This document shows positions 9,199-19,038 of a stretch of 64,000 nt of DNA, in pieces. The notes under the pieces are model-generated. The model was not told where the DNA came from. It ran no database searches and saw nothing but the letters and a program-made list of their open reading frames with translations. The translations under genes were made by a program, and so were the position numbers. The stretch is from the NCBI GenBank assembly GCA_016713525.1, contig JADJOZ010000008.1, positions 186,001-250,000 on the forward strand. Reading direction: 5' to 3'. Every line of letters starts with the position of its first letter. Position 1 is the stretch's first letter. The DNA comes from Bacteroidota bacterium (GTDB lineage: Bacteria; Bacteroidota; Bacteroidia; AKYH767-A; OLB10).

Positions 9199-9978
9199 AT
9201 GGGACTATTTGACATCTTTAAAAAGAAACCCGCCCAAACGGCAAGCAACGATTTGACTTTAGAAACACTTGTGCAAAAGGCAGCGACAGAACCTGCGTTT
9301 AGAGCTGAGTTTTACAAACGACTTCTTTCTGACGAGTTAGTAGTGATTACAGAAAAATCGGGCTTACCCGAAGGCAACCACACTTTAGAGCACGACACAA
9401 AAGTCAATATTGTATCTTTTGCTGACGGAAAAATTCCTGTATTCACTTCGACAGAGAGAATTTTCGACAAAGGTGTAGTTAAAGAACAAGTTGAGTTTAT
9501 GCAGATGAAGGGCGAAAACCTTTTTCGTTTAGCAAAGGGTGCGACATTTCTTCTCAACCCATATTCTGACTACGGAAAAGAGTTGTTATCTGACGAGGTT
9601 GAAAAAATGTTAAGTGGTAATATTTTGAACGTCAATGCCAAGACAATTACAATTCAGAAAGAAACGAAAGTGCAAATCGGACAACCAACAAAATATCCGA
9701 CTGACATTATAAACTCATTGAAAGTTTTGTTTGCTGACAAACCAAATATCAAAGCAGCTTACCTTGGGTGGATTTACAATCCTGACAGCGGTGAGCCGCC
9801 TCACTACATTTTCGGACTTGACGCTGACGGGGACATCCAATCAGTAACGCAAGAAGCAGGTTTTACTGCACAACAGTTTTTAGGCGAAGATGAGCTTGTT
9901 GACTTTATATTGGTTGACAACAAACCTGGAGTGAGTAGTTATTTCTTAAAAAGTGTTGAACCTTTTTACAAACGATAG
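9199..9978 (+). CDS. sseB: SseB-family protein (enhanced serine sensitivity)
   Basis: A 259-residue cytoplasmic protein with no signal peptide. Residues 20-125 match the SseB N-terminal domain (LETLVQKAATEPAFRAEFYKRLLSDELVV, then GKIPVFTSTERIF and GENLFRLAKG.TFLLNPYS). Residues 155-259 match the SseB C-terminal domain (VQIGQPTKYPTDIINSLK, then AAYLGWIYNPDSGEPPHYIFGLD). The family is named for altered serine sensitivity in E. coli, and its biochemical role is not established. It is a single-gene unit in the cassette-like region. The symbol reflects family membership rather than proven orthology. Confidence 0.8.
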   Translation: MGLFDIFKKKPAQTASNDLTLETLVQKAATEPAFRAEFYKRLLSDELVVITEKSGLPEGNHTLEHDTKVNIVSFADGKIPVFTSTERIFDKGVVKEQVEFMQMKGENLFRLAKGATFLLNPYSDYGKELLSDEVEKMLSGNILNVNAKTITIQKETKVQIGQPTKYPTDIINSLKVLFADKPNIKAAYLGWIYNPDSGEPPHYIFGLDADGDIQSVTQEAGFTAQQFLGEDELVDFILVDNKPGVSSYFLKSVEPFYKR

Positions 9979-10033
9979 TGCAAAATGGAAACGACACAGG
10001 TTTGCAATAACAGGGTTTCGTGCTCCACAAACA

Positions 10034-10051
10034 TCTCGATAGCTATTGGGA
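10034..10051. repeat. Degenerate CCCGATAG palindrome
   Basis: TCTCGATAGCTATTGGGA, a two-mismatch relative of the 9069 palindrome. It lies in the 9979-10155 spacer, which ends with AACGTTAGTGGTAATT (10130-10145). Confidence 0.5.
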
Positions 10052-10155
10052 TTATGGTAGCCGAAAGTTTTTTACACTGCTTAAACATTTTGCTAAATAT
10101 CACGCCCAACGGAAATTTGCAAAACGTTAGTGGTAATTCCAAAAATCATTCTAAA

Positions 10156-11502
10156 ATGAGTGTTAAATTAAAAACTTCCTTTTCACTTATAAAAATACTG
10201 ACATTAGTTTTTGTTACTGGAATGGCAACAAATGCAAATGGACAATGGAATTATTATTGCGGCTTCAATTGGCCTACTCCACCTCCGGGAACCAGCACCT
10301 CATTTGCAGATGCTGAATTTAACAGCAAGGATTCTGGTATATTCATCTATAACATTACTTATTCACCAAGCACAGGAACTTTTGGTAATATTCGTTTAAC
10401 TAATAACGCTGGATTGAATTGGATGTCAGTAGGTACCATAGGTGGTGGTGTTTACTCCACTTATGGGATTTATAAACTTCCAATTTACAACTCATATTAT
10501 GTTTTTTTTAATGACAATTTTTCGGTTAGAATGATAGCTTCATTTGATGGTGGCAATACATGGCCAGTAGGTGATATGTTAAACGGCGGTTTTGGGGGAT
10601 TTTTTGCATGTGATACATCTAAATATTATACGCTGTCATCAATTCCTCCAAATTTTAATTTAATTAAATACGATCACGGTGTGAAATACGAACAATTTGC
10701 AATTTTTACAAATTATATCCCTTCTCTGCCCTTTTTTCCTGATACAGCTGTTGGCTTTATAGTTGCAAAAGATGTCAATGCCCCTGGTTATAAATACAAT
10801 AATATTCTAAAATCATCAGATGGCGGCAGTAATTGGACAAATGTGTTTGTTGATACATCTTTAAATATTCGAAACATGTATTTCATTGACACAATTTCGG
10901 GATTCACATGTGGGGACAATGGAATGATTCTAAAAACCATTGACGGTGGCAGCAATTGGCAGTACCTTAATACTGGCATAGCCACTCGTTTAAATGCTAT
11001 TTTTTTTAAGTCCGGGCAAGTTGGTTTTGCGGCCGGGGATTCGGGTGTTATAATTCGGACTACAAATGGAGGAAGTACTTGGAACATTGATTCAACTGGT
11101 ACTACTAATAACTTCACTAAAATTTATGCTGTAAATGACTCCATAGTGCTTGCCATGACTAAATCTTGGTCTTTTCTAAATCCAAGCAGGATGTATTCGG
11201 TGAATTTGAATTCTATAACAGCAGATTGGGAGTTAGTGAACGACCCATTGGAGTATATATCAATATTTCCAAACCCCGCATCAGATCAAATTACAGTCAA
11301 TGTCCACGGGTTGCCTTTGAATTCGTTTGCTGATATTAGTATTTTAAACAATGTCTTGAAAACTGTACATTCAGAAATTTCAGAAGGACCAATCATTAAC
11401 AAATTTATAGATATTCATCATTTATCTACTGGATTTTATCATTTGATAATTAGAACAGAAGAAAAAATATACCATCAGAACTTTATCATAAGTCGTCGAT
11501 AA
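10156..11502 (+). CDS. T9SS-secreted YCF48/BNR-like repeat protein
   Basis: I start this at ATG 10156, not at the in-frame ATG 9985, because codons before it read through spacer palindromes. Starting here also gives a normal signal peptide (MSVKLKTSFSLIKILTLVFVTGMATNANGQ). The 448-residue protein has repeats of the YCF48/BNR kind (SSDGGSNWTNVF, TIDGGSNWQYL, TTNGGSTW, with GFTCGDNGMI and GFAAGDSGVI between them), predicting a beta-propeller. The C-terminal T9SS sorting domain begins ISIFPNPASDQI and ends YHLIIRTEEKIYHQNFIIS. A secreted surface protein, ligand unknown. The gene is bracketed by GTTAGTGGTA (10132) and TACCACTAAC (11537). Confidence 0.85.
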   Translation: MSVKLKTSFSLIKILTLVFVTGMATNANGQWNYYCGFNWPTPPPGTSTSFADAEFNSKDSGIFIYNITYSPSTGTFGNIRLTNNAGLNWMSVGTIGGGVYSTYGIYKLPIYNSYYVFFNDNFSVRMIASFDGGNTWPVGDMLNGGFGGFFACDTSKYYTLSSIPPNFNLIKYDHGVKYEQFAIFTNYIPSLPFFPDTAVGFIVAKDVNAPGYKYNNILKSSDGGSNWTNVFVDTSLNIRNMYFIDTISGFTCGDNGMILKTIDGGSNWQYLNTGIATRLNAIFFKSGQVGFAAGDSGVIIRTTNGGSTWNIDSTGTTNNFTKIYAVNDSIVLAMTKSWSFLNPSRMYSVNLNSITADWELVNDPLEYISIFPNPASDQITVNVHGLPLNSFADISILNNVLKTVHSEISEGPIINKFIDIHHLSTGFYHLIIRTEEKIYHQNFIISRR

Positions 11503-11536
11503 AATCAGAAAAACAAATCATCATTTTAATGAACTA

Positions 11537-11622
11537 CCACTAACAGACAGTTGGACGCCAGGGCTGGCTGAATTTATTAATATTTTTATTTTTGGTAGCC
11601 AGCGCCAAGCGCCAAACCGCTG
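11537..11622. repeat. attC-like palindrome with promoter box in loop
   Basis: TACCACTAAC (about 11537-11546) mirrors GTTAGTGGTA before the preceding gene. A stem of about 14 of 19 pairs forms between TTGGACGCCAGGGCTGGCT and AGCCAGCGCCAAGCGCCAA. The AT-rich loop ends in TATTTTTG (11587-11594), a TAnnTTTG box. Confidence 0.5.
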
Positions 11623-11639
11623 AGATCAAAATGTAATTA

Positions 11640-11834
11640 ATTGGTATATAACATATTAAGCAAATAAGCAAACGAGTGAAAAAAGTAGGTAATTCCTTCT
11701 CAATACTGTACTTTTAATGAATTGATTCGGTCAAATTTTACCTTTGTAAATAAAGGTAACGATATACAAAACAGCGAGGAAATGCATTTTAGACTCGGCT
11801 CATAATGAATAATTTTAGCGGGAAAATGGGAGTT
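11640..11834 (+). repeat. Dispersed ~195-bp repeat, copy 2, with promoter
   Basis: Near-identical over long blocks to 7148-7346. TACCTTTG lies at 11739-11746 and the TTACCTTT/AAAGGTAA inverted repeat at 11738-11745 and 11752-11759. Similarity stops after GCGGGAAAATGG. The next gene, 11895, again encodes a lipoprotein. Confidence 0.75.
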
Positions 11835-11894
11835 AGCACTCTTTGCTGCGGATGATTTCTCGGCATACAAAAACATTTCGATTGACAAAAAATT

Positions 11895-12269
11895 ATGCGG
11901 ACGACAATAATAGCATTTGCGACAACAGTAGTGCTTTTCACAAATTGTTCCGGTGACGACAAAAGTAGAAAAAACCTTAAACGGACATACAAAGTTTGTG
12001 ATGACCTTTACGCAGAAGTGTTTTGTGCGTTTGGACAAGGTGCGTTTGGTGGTAGCCGAGACGCCGAATGGATAACTGACTCCATAAATTTTAGACTTTT
12101 CCTTGGTTCGTTTGACGAAATTGAAGGTGGGTTTAGTTATAAATGTAACGGCGATACTATTTATGTTATGCAACGCCCCGATGCGATTGCAGGTAATCCA
12201 AAAGACACTTCGGTGACAACAATTTATAAAATTAGTGACTTAAAGAAAAAACAAAATCTCAACGACTAA
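11895..12269 (+). CDS. Small putative lipoprotein
   Basis: A 124-residue protein with a lipoprotein signal (MRTTIIAFATTVVLFTNC, Cys18 as anchor) followed by a Ser/Gly/Asp linker. The mature domain (KVCDDLYAEVFCAFGQGAFGG through SYKCNGDTIYVM) is short, with several cysteines, and belongs to no family I recognise. It is preceded by the repeat-borne promoter, as is the lipoprotein at 7358, and is followed by a spacer with TGCTAACGCCGGC (about 12318). Confidence 0.65.
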   Translation: MRTTIIAFATTVVLFTNCSGDDKSRKNLKRTYKVCDDLYAEVFCAFGQGAFGGSRDAEWITDSINFRLFLGSFDEIEGGFSYKCNGDTIYVMQRPDAIAGNPKDTSVTTIYKISDLKKKQNLND

Positions 12270-12377
12270 TTATATGCGGACACATGCGCTGTGTGTAACT
12301 GTGGGGTGGCAACAAGTGCTAACGCCGGCTTGCAAAAATGGCAGTTCGAAATTATTTGAACAGAATTGCCTTTTAGT

Positions 12378-12385
12378 TATATTTG
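12378..12385 (+). promoter_or_regulatory. Putative -7 promoter box TATATTTG
   Basis: It matches Bacteroidota TAnnTTTG and lies 76 bases before the oligopeptidase start, inside the spacer 12270-12461. It follows GCTAACGCC near 12319 and a short inverted repeat (GGCAGTTC...GAACAGAATTGCC). Confidence 0.45.
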
Positions 12386-12461
12386 TGGTGGGTTGACTCG
12401 AAAATGCAAGTAAAACCGACAATCTTCGAAGAAACTTTCACAATATAAGACTGTTTTCCTT

Positions 12462-14558
12462 ATGCTGAAAAATATACTACTATTAACATTTCTAATAATT
12501 ACCATCAATGCGGCTTCACAAAATAGCGTTACCAATGACAGTGATAAACACGCTCCTATTGATACAATATGGGGAAGAGAAGTTAAAGACACTTACAGGT
12601 GGATGGAAGATATCCGCTCTCCTGAAACTTTAAATTGGCTCAAGACTCAAGATACGCTTAGAGATAATTACAAAGGAGAGAAATTGAAATCTCTAACAGA
12701 ACACCTCAAGCACTATTCTACCATATATGGTAAACCTATATTTAAAGAAGGTGAGTATTTTTTTTCTTTTCACCATAATATCGGTGCCACGCCTTCACTT
12801 TATTACAATAAACAAGGTTTTTTTTCTCATGATCGGTTTTTATTTGATCCTAACCGTCTGGATAATTCGGCTGTGATTAGCATTGACGAAATAAAATTAT
12901 CTTCTGATAATAAAATACTTGCCATGCTTTTATCAAAAGACGGAAGCGATTGGAAAACAGCAAGACTGCTTGACATGGAAACAAAAGAACTTTTAAATGA
13001 TACTGTAGATTTTATAAAGTACAGTCATATTTATTGGTATAATAACGGATTTTTTTATTCAAAATTTGATGTTCACAATACTTGGGAATCTTTTTCAAGC
13101 ATTATAAAGGGAGAGGCTTTGTATTATCATCGAGTAGGTACAAATCAAAATAATGATCTTTTAGTTTATAAACCCACCAATGAATATGACGGCTTTTCTT
13201 TTTTGGTAACGCCTGAAAATAAATATTTAATAATAGAGAGGACAGGTAGTGTCTATACAAGACTATCAATTTCTCTTTTGAACGATAGCCTTATTTTTGA
13301 AAATAAAGATTTCATTATTACAAATAATAAAAACATATACTATGATGTTTTAGGTGAACTGAATGGTAAACTTTTAATAAGATCAAACATATATGCACCG
13401 AATGGGGCTATATACCAATTCAACATTAATGCAATTAATCAGGGAGAAATTTTTCTTCCTGAGGGTTCGCAACAACTGGAATCATCGGTAATTATAGATA
13501 ATAAGATCTTATGTACGTTAAGCAGTGGAAAAAAGTCATTTGCACTTGTGGTCGATTCAACAGGAAAACTGCTTTACCGCTGGTTTATTCCGGATGGAAA
13601 TAAATTTACTCATATTTCCGGTTCGATAGATGATCCTCTTGCTATATATTACTTCAATTCATTTTTCAGCCCTTCTTCCGTCTTTAGAATTAATCTTGAA
13701 ACATTTGAAAATATTCCAGTTGACACAACATACATCAATTTTAGCAACGAAAATATAACAACAGAAAAGGTTTTTTACTATTCTAAAGACAGTACGGTTA
13801 TTCCAATGTATCTGACATATAAAAAAGGAATAAAAATGGATGGAAATAATCCGGTGTTATTATACGGATATGGTGGTTTTGGAAAAAGCATGGAGCCTTT
13901 TTTTAATCCTGCCAATATTATTTTGTTTAATAACGGTGGTATTCTTGCAACACCTTGCCTGCGTGGAGGAGGGGAATTTCCGGGATGGCATGGAAAAGGA
14001 ATGCGTTTTAACAAACAAAATACATTTGATGACTTTATTGCTGCAGCGGAATATTTAATTAATGAAAAATATACTAATCCATCTAAACTTGCTGCGATGG
14101 GCGGTTCTCACGGTGGGCTTGTAGTCGGAGCATGTATGGTTCAACGACCAGACTTGTTTAAAGTTGTGGTTGCCATTGCAGGAGTTTTTGATATGATGCG
14201 TTATCATTTATATAATGTGGGTTATGGCTATACAAATGAAATTGGGAATATAACAGATTCATTAGATTTCGAAAATTTAATTAAATACTCTCCTGTTCAG
14301 AATGTAAAAAATGGTGTTGATTACCCAGCCACATTATTGGTTGCAGGTTATAATGATGATCGGGTTAATCCTTTTCATTCTTTCAAATTTTTAGCAGAAC
14401 TTCAGGAAAAAGGATCTCGAAATAATCCTTATGTGTTATATTATAACATACGGGGAGGACATTCCGGAAATACTATATTTGAAGAACGTTTAAATGAAAA
14501 TGCATACATTTATTCTTTCATCTTTAAATATCTGGGTATGGAAAAGAAAATACGATAA
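12462..14558 (+). CDS. Prolyl oligopeptidase family (S9A) serine peptidase
   Basis: A 698-residue exported peptidase of the prolyl oligopeptidase/oligopeptidase B type, which cuts short peptides. A signal peptide (MLKNILLLTFLIITINAASQ) is followed by the typical start of the mature protein (DTIWGREVKDTYRWMEDIRSPETLNWLKTQ). A seven-bladed propeller spans roughly residues 75-430 and the alpha/beta-hydrolase domain follows. The catalytic triad is visible: Ser in GGSHGG (about 549), Asp in NDDRVNP (about 632) and His in RGGHSGN (about 667). The segment CLRGGGEFPGWHGKGM is a strong S9A marker. The length is normal for the family. It was probably transcribed alone from the box at 12378. Confidence 0.93.
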   Translation: MLKNILLLTFLIITINAASQNSVTNDSDKHAPIDTIWGREVKDTYRWMEDIRSPETLNWLKTQDTLRDNYKGEKLKSLTEHLKHYSTIYGKPIFKEGEYFFSFHHNIGATPSLYYNKQGFFSHDRFLFDPNRLDNSAVISIDEIKLSSDNKILAMLLSKDGSDWKTARLLDMETKELLNDTVDFIKYSHIYWYNNGFFYSKFDVHNTWESFSSIIKGEALYYHRVGTNQNNDLLVYKPTNEYDGFSFLVTPENKYLIIERTGSVYTRLSISLLNDSLIFENKDFIITNNKNIYYDVLGELNGKLLIRSNIYAPNGAIYQFNINAINQGEIFLPEGSQQLESSVIIDNKILCTLSSGKKSFALVVDSTGKLLYRWFIPDGNKFTHISGSIDDPLAIYYFNSFFSPSSVFRINLETFENIPVDTTYINFSNENITTEKVFYYSKDSTVIPMYLTYKKGIKMDGNNPVLLYGYGGFGKSMEPFFNPANIILFNNGGILATPCLRGGGEFPGWHGKGMRFNKQNTFDDFIAAAEYLINEKYTNPSKLAAMGGSHGGLVVGACMVQRPDLFKVVVAIAGVFDMMRYHLYNVGYGYTNEIGNITDSLDFENLIKYSPVQNVKNGVDYPATLLVAGYNDDRVNPFHSFKFLAELQEKGSRNNPYVLYYNIRGGHSGNTIFEERLNENAYIYSFIFKYLGMEKKIR

Positions 14559-14706
14559 TGTGCTATTATTTAAATCTTAACTCGGCTTACAGTTATTTAC
14601 CTGACAAACAAATACATAGTGGGCAATTAATTTGGCAGATGGTACAAATCGCCAACTTGGCCATGTCCCAAAAAATGTTAGAAGTCAGGCTATGCATTTT
14701 TTCTTA

Positions 14707-15291
14707 ATGACACAAAAGCTACTATTACAATTTATGAAAATGAAATCAAGTTATAAAGCAGAATTAGATATATTAGTTCAAAAGAAGAAGATGGAAATAC
14801 CAACTACTTTTTCTGAAGAAGCAGTTAAAACAATTTTCTCAACACTTGAATATACCCCGCAGTACTTAACAGCCATTGCAAAACAGTTTGACGACAAAAG
14901 TTCATTACAACCAATCATAGAAGACAAGCGCTCATTCCGAGAAACCCTGGTTCATTTTCTCAATTTTGAAGGTCTTAACTATAATACTATTTATCCAACA
15001 TTTCTTATAAGCAAGCCACAAATTTATCCTATTCACGCAGAGAAGGATTTCAACAGATTGAACTTATTTGGAGACTTTCAATTAGAAGATCTTTTGACAG
15101 CATTCTGTTATGAAAGAAAAAAGTATTTGAACTTTTTGAAAGCTTTAAAGAAGAATGATTGGAACAAGCAAATGATAGAATCAGGAAAAGCAAGAGAAGA
15201 AACTATTTATTTAATGTCACGCAAAACCTCACTTCACGATTTTACTCATATTCAAATTCTTAAATTCCAAACCAATTTTATGTTCAAATAA
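14707..15291 (+). CDS. DinB-like helical-bundle protein
   Basis: The segment EIPTTFSEEAVKTIFSTLEYTPQYL followed by RETLVHFLNFEGLNYNTIYP and FQLEDLLTAFCYERKKYLNFLK fits the DinB/DfsB four-helix family. These are often metal-binding proteins, some acting in thiol or detoxification chemistry. The three metal His positions are not all clear: one is in RETLVHFLNFEG and others in HDFTHIQILKF near the end. The open frame extends upstream to 14632 (TTG), but that part reads through a spacer. Starts at 14692, 14707 or 14734 are all possible. There is no signal peptide. Function is inferred from family only. Confidence 0.6.
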   Translation: MTQKLLLQFMKMKSSYKAELDILVQKKKMEIPTTFSEEAVKTIFSTLEYTPQYLTAIAKQFDDKSSLQPIIEDKRSFRETLVHFLNFEGLNYNTIYPTFLISKPQIYPIHAEKDFNRLNLFGDFQLEDLLTAFCYERKKYLNFLKALKKNDWNKQMIESGKAREETIYLMSRKTSLHDFTHIQILKFQTNFMFK

Positions 15292-15331
15292 CAATAAACA
15301 AATGATTATAGCACGAACTGTACATATCGGT

Positions 15332-15447
15332 TTGGCAATATGGCGGATTAAGTGCTTCTATGAAACATTTGTACAGGTTCAACTGCAATAATTCCATTGA
15401 AGTTTTGTGCTAAAATCCGCCACATCGCCAAGCGCAAGCCGTTATCG
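15332..15447. repeat. attC-like palindrome
   Basis: TTGGCAATATGGCGGATT (15332-15349) pairs with AATCCGCCACATCGCCAA (15414-15431), 16 of 18. It is followed by GCGCAAGCCGTTATCG, with the GTTATCG core at 15441-15447. It is the clearest stem among the spacers. Confidence 0.55.
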
Positions 15448-15511
15448 AATATACTTACACTTAAAACAAACAACCGTGTTCACTATCCCAGTTTCGATTA
15501 TAATTAGCAAT

Positions 15512-16633
15512 ATGAGAATAATTGGAATTACAATTCTGCTATTATTTATGGGAATTTATTCTCAGGCTCAACAAACAAATTTCAATAACGACTTCAATCG
15601 GGATGAAAATAGGACTTTGGGATTGCACACCTCTTCTAAATTTTTGGGAAACACTAACTCAACTTGTAATGGACAAAATACTTTTTGGGGAATGGAACAA
15701 GGCTTAGCGTATGCGAAAGAATTCGAATTAACCGGCAACACGATTTCATATACAGGAAATTTAATTCCAATGTGCTCAGGTTGCGGAGCCCTTGCAATTT
15801 GCAATAATCTTAATGGAGGCTCACCTTCCCCTACTTTTTATACAGGAGTCAGCCCTCATTCTTATTATTGGGATGGCAATTCTACCTGGATACAAAACAA
15901 TGCTACCACTTTCTCAGGGTGTCATTGTAATGCAGGAGGAAATGATAGCAATCTGTATTTTCATGATCAAAATTACCCTAGTTCAATAACTAAATATGAT
16001 GGCACGACTTATACAACTATTTTTTCAATAAATAAATATGCGGGAATCGCTGATATTGCAGTTGACATTTTTGGAAATATTTATTTTGTTTCCCAAGCAG
16101 GTAATTATTCTGACTCTCTTTATATAATTTCTCCAAATGGTCAAATATTGAATCAATATTCATTAATTTTTGATTGGCATAATGCGTATGGTTGCTTTTT
16201 GCTTAATAATACTTTTTACATTGGCTTGGGTCCAACAAATCCTGTTAATCCAAATGTACTTCTTCCAGTTACAATTTCAAACGCAAGTGCAGTAATTGGC
16301 ACACCTATTCCAATGCCACCGGGCATTATTCTAAATGGCGATCTTGCTAGTTGCTTTCCTGGATCATTGACTGGAATTATCACCGTGAATGATAAAATAG
16401 AATTTGAAATTTATCCAAATCCGGCGAAATCAAATTTCATTATTTCCTTAAATGAAAGAATTACTAAGGGTTGGATTGAAATATTGAACATATTTGGAGA
16501 AAGCATTTATACTAGGGCTATTGTTGGAGAATCAAAAATGGAAATTACAAATGAAAAAATTTCACAAGGTGTTTATTTTGTGAAAGTGTATACAGAAGAG
16601 AAAAATTACTGCAAAAAATTAATTATTGAGTAA
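15512..16633 (+). CDS. T9SS-secreted protein with NHL/propeller-like body
   Basis: The start at ATG 15512 gives the signal peptide MRIIGITILLLFMGIYSQAQ. The in-frame extension to 15407 runs through the palindromic spacer and is rejected. The 373-residue protein has aromatic- and Asn-rich segments with repeats like YDGTTYTTIFSINKYAGIADIAVDIFGNIYFVS, which suggest an NHL or WD-like propeller, and a Cys cluster (CSGCGALAIC, CHC). The T9SS sorting domain spans the last 80 residues (EIYPNPAKSNFIISL, then GVYFVKVYTEEKNYCKKLIIE). It should be secreted. The partner is unknown. Confidence 0.82.
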   Translation: MRIIGITILLLFMGIYSQAQQTNFNNDFNRDENRTLGLHTSSKFLGNTNSTCNGQNTFWGMEQGLAYAKEFELTGNTISYTGNLIPMCSGCGALAICNNLNGGSPSPTFYTGVSPHSYYWDGNSTWIQNNATTFSGCHCNAGGNDSNLYFHDQNYPSSITKYDGTTYTTIFSINKYAGIADIAVDIFGNIYFVSQAGNYSDSLYIISPNGQILNQYSLIFDWHNAYGCFLLNNTFYIGLGPTNPVNPNVLLPVTISNASAVIGTPIPMPPGIILNGDLASCFPGSLTGIITVNDKIEFEIYPNPAKSNFIISLNERITKGWIEILNIFGESIYTRAIVGESKMEITNEKISQGVYFVKVYTEEKNYCKKLIIE

Positions 16634-16654
16634 ATTGAACAGCACTATTTCAAA

Positions 16655-16762
16655 CAAGTAGTAGCACATCCGATACACGCAGTTGCCAAATGAGCCGGCT
16701 TGATCTGTTTATTTTTTATATTTGGTGACCAGCCCCTGCGGCAGCCGTGGAGCGTTACCAGT
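16655..16762. repeat. Structured spacer with promoter box
   Basis: It holds CAGTTGCCAAATGAGCCGGC, an AT-rich centre ending in TATATTTG (16717-16724, TAnnTTTG), GTGACCAGCCCCTGCGGCAG and GCGTTACCAGT (about 16752). It has the same order of parts as the spacers at 8106 and 11537. Confidence 0.45.
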
Positions 16763-16777
16763 AAGTTTAAAGATATC

Positions 16778-17312
16778 ATGACGATTTCGAAAAAAAAGCT
16801 GACAATTTTAGTAAATTTAATACTGGCAACAGTTAGTATTCTTATTTCCTTTTGGACAGGTTTGCTTTTTTTTCGTTCCATTACTTTTTGCTCTTGGACT
16901 TCCGCTTGTCAATATTGACGGACCATTAAAGAAAAAGGTCGGTTTGACCTTTGTAATTGTTTTAACGACGACTGCAATATTCTTAATGACAGTTCTGACA
17001 GCAATAAGTTTTGACTTTGACAAATATATTTTCCCAGGACTTCTTTCTGGATTTGCCGGAGCTTTAATTTTAGGAATTAACGGACTCCTGATTGACAATG
17101 TAAAATTAAATCCTAAAACTTTACTGTCGACCTTTATTATCGCAGGACTCTCTTTACCGGTTTGGATATTTTTAACTGAACAAATCTTTCCGGACAGCAT
17201 CGTAAAGCTAGAACTAGTTCGACAATTTGGAATGTTCCATTTTTGGATGGTATTGATGACCCTGGGCTTTTCCTTTAGCATAGACGAAAAACCTACTGGT
17301 AACAATTCCTAA
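16778..17312 (+). pseudogene. Multi-pass membrane protein split at a T8 run
   Basis: ATG 16778 begins MTISKKKLTILVNLILATVSILISFWTG, one membrane segment, but the frame closes at 16918. One frame over, FALGLPLVNIDGPLKKKVG continues into three or four more membrane segments (LTFVIVLTTTAIFLMTVL, FPGLLSGFAGALILGI, LLSTFIIAGLSLPVWIF, FHFWMVLMTLGFSFSI) and ends at 17312. The break is at T8 16866-16873: seven Ts restore one frame of about 177 residues. No family is recognised. If the run length is wrong, this is an intact small inner-membrane protein. Confidence 0.6.
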
Positions 17313-17469
17313 GTTGGATTTTTTGTCGTTTATCATAAAATGTGTTTCTTAAATTAAATTATCATAATGTACAAAATTGAGAGCTGACTTGGTTTTTTAA
17401 TTGAGCTATGCAATTAATACGCATCTTTTAATCTCTGATTTGCGTCTGCTATAACAAAACCATTGAAAT

Positions 17470-18942
17470 ATGAAAAATTTGCTTACTCCGATATTGGTTT
17501 TAATCAGTTGCGCAATAAATGCACAAGGATGGACACAAAAAGCAGATTTTGCCGGATCACCTGCATGGGGAGCGGTTAGTTTTTCAATAGGCAACAAGGG
17601 CTACATGGGAACCGGCGAAACAAGCTCCGGTTTTTCTAATGAATTCTGGGAATATGATCCTCTAACTGATACATGGGCCCAAAAAGCAGATTTTGGAGGA
17701 GGATGGGTCGCTGGAGCTGTTGGTTTTGCAATAGGAAATAAGGGATATATTGGTACAGGTCAATATTCGGTTACATTAGCTGATTTTTGGGAGTATGATC
17801 CGGTTTCAAATACATGGACTCAAAAAGCAGATTTTGGAGGAGGCCCTAAGAATTATGCAGTTGGTTTTGCAATCGGAAATAAAGGTTATGTAGGTACGGG
17901 AAATTATGGTGTAGGTTCAATAGATTTTTGGGAATACGACCCGCAAACTGATACATGGACACAAAAAGCAGATTTTAGCGGTGCCGCACGATTATTGGCA
18001 ACAGGATTTTCTATCGGTAATAAAGGATATTTAGGCGCGGGAATTAATGGGACAGGAGATACCTGTTATAATGATTTCTGGGAATATGATCCAGCGATAG
18101 ATACATGGACCCAAAAATCGGATTTCTTTGCAGGCATGGCATCAGACAAACCGGTAGGTTTTTCAATTGGAAATAAAGGATATATTGGAACTGGAATCCC
18201 TGTTTGTTTTACCTGGTCCGGAGAACCCAATTTCGCAAAGTATGATCCCATATCAGATACCTGGCAGTTCATTTCCGATCCTTTTGGGGTATGGCTTAAT
18301 GGATTGACAGCTTTTACAATTGGTAATAAAGCATATATCGGCAACGGTGTATGGTATGGTAATTTATCTCAAAATTTTTGGGAATTTGAACCCGATTGCT
18401 ATGCGGGATTTTCGTTAAATCCTGATACTATACCCCATACTTACATTGCCGTGAATTATTCTTCAGGAACACCTCCATTAACTTATCTGTGGAGTTGGGG
18501 GGATGGAAGTTTTTCCACTGGGGCATCACCATCACATACCTACAGTGCTGCAGGAAATTATAATATTTGCCTGAATATAACGGACAACACAGGTTGTATG
18601 GATAGTTTTTGTTATTCATCATACCTCTCCAGAATGGATATGAATGCAACATTAGTTACAGTTAATGTTATAAACTCAATAACAGGGCTGAATCATGAGA
18701 ATACTAATAATGATAATATTACACTATGTCCAAATCCTGTTTCAAATCAACTAATCGTTGAAATAAACAGCTTAGAGCCGGCAGAAATAATTATTCATGA
18801 TATGACATCAAGAAAACACTTTCAGAAATCATTTATAAGCTCCATTTCAATAAACACTGAACTATTTTCAAAAGGAATTTATCTTTACGAAGTGAGAAAT
18901 AAAACCGGAGTGATTAAGAAAGGTAAAGTTGTGAAAGATTGA
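17470..18942 (+). CDS. T9SS-secreted kelch-repeat protein with PKD domain
   Basis: A 490-residue exported protein. The signal peptide is MKNLLTPILVLISCAINAQG. Six kelch-type blades follow (residues 20-300), each with 'FSIGNKGY.GTG' and 'FWEYDP.TDTWTQKADF', predicting a beta-propeller. Residues about 315-385 form a PKD/Ig-like domain (TYLWSWGDGSFSTGASPSHTY is the PKD signature). The T9SS sorting domain follows (LCPNPVSNQLIVEI, then GIYLYEVRNKTG and KKGKVVKD). It is related in its repeats to the split gene at 38155-39365. A cell-surface or secreted binding protein, with no enzyme motif. Confidence 0.9.
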   Translation: MKNLLTPILVLISCAINAQGWTQKADFAGSPAWGAVSFSIGNKGYMGTGETSSGFSNEFWEYDPLTDTWAQKADFGGGWVAGAVGFAIGNKGYIGTGQYSVTLADFWEYDPVSNTWTQKADFGGGPKNYAVGFAIGNKGYVGTGNYGVGSIDFWEYDPQTDTWTQKADFSGAARLLATGFSIGNKGYLGAGINGTGDTCYNDFWEYDPAIDTWTQKSDFFAGMASDKPVGFSIGNKGYIGTGIPVCFTWSGEPNFAKYDPISDTWQFISDPFGVWLNGLTAFTIGNKAYIGNGVWYGNLSQNFWEFEPDCYAGFSLNPDTIPHTYIAVNYSSGTPPLTYLWSWGDGSFSTGASPSHTYSAAGNYNICLNITDNTGCMDSFCYSSYLSRMDMNATLVTVNVINSITGLNHENTNNDNITLCPNPVSNQLIVEINSLEPAEIIIHDMTSRKHFQKSFISSISINTELFSKGIYLYEVRNKTGVIKKGKVVKD

Positions 18943-19038
18943 AGCGGAGCAACATCGCGGCAAAGAAAACCATCTTCTAGCATAACAATTGAAAGAACAC
19001 AGGCTGACGTGGGTATATAAACTTCTGTAGTTTTTATT

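Noticed and set aside
11700..12173. 157-codon minus-strand frame
   Set aside because: It is antisense to the dispersed repeat and the lipoprotein gene, with no domain.
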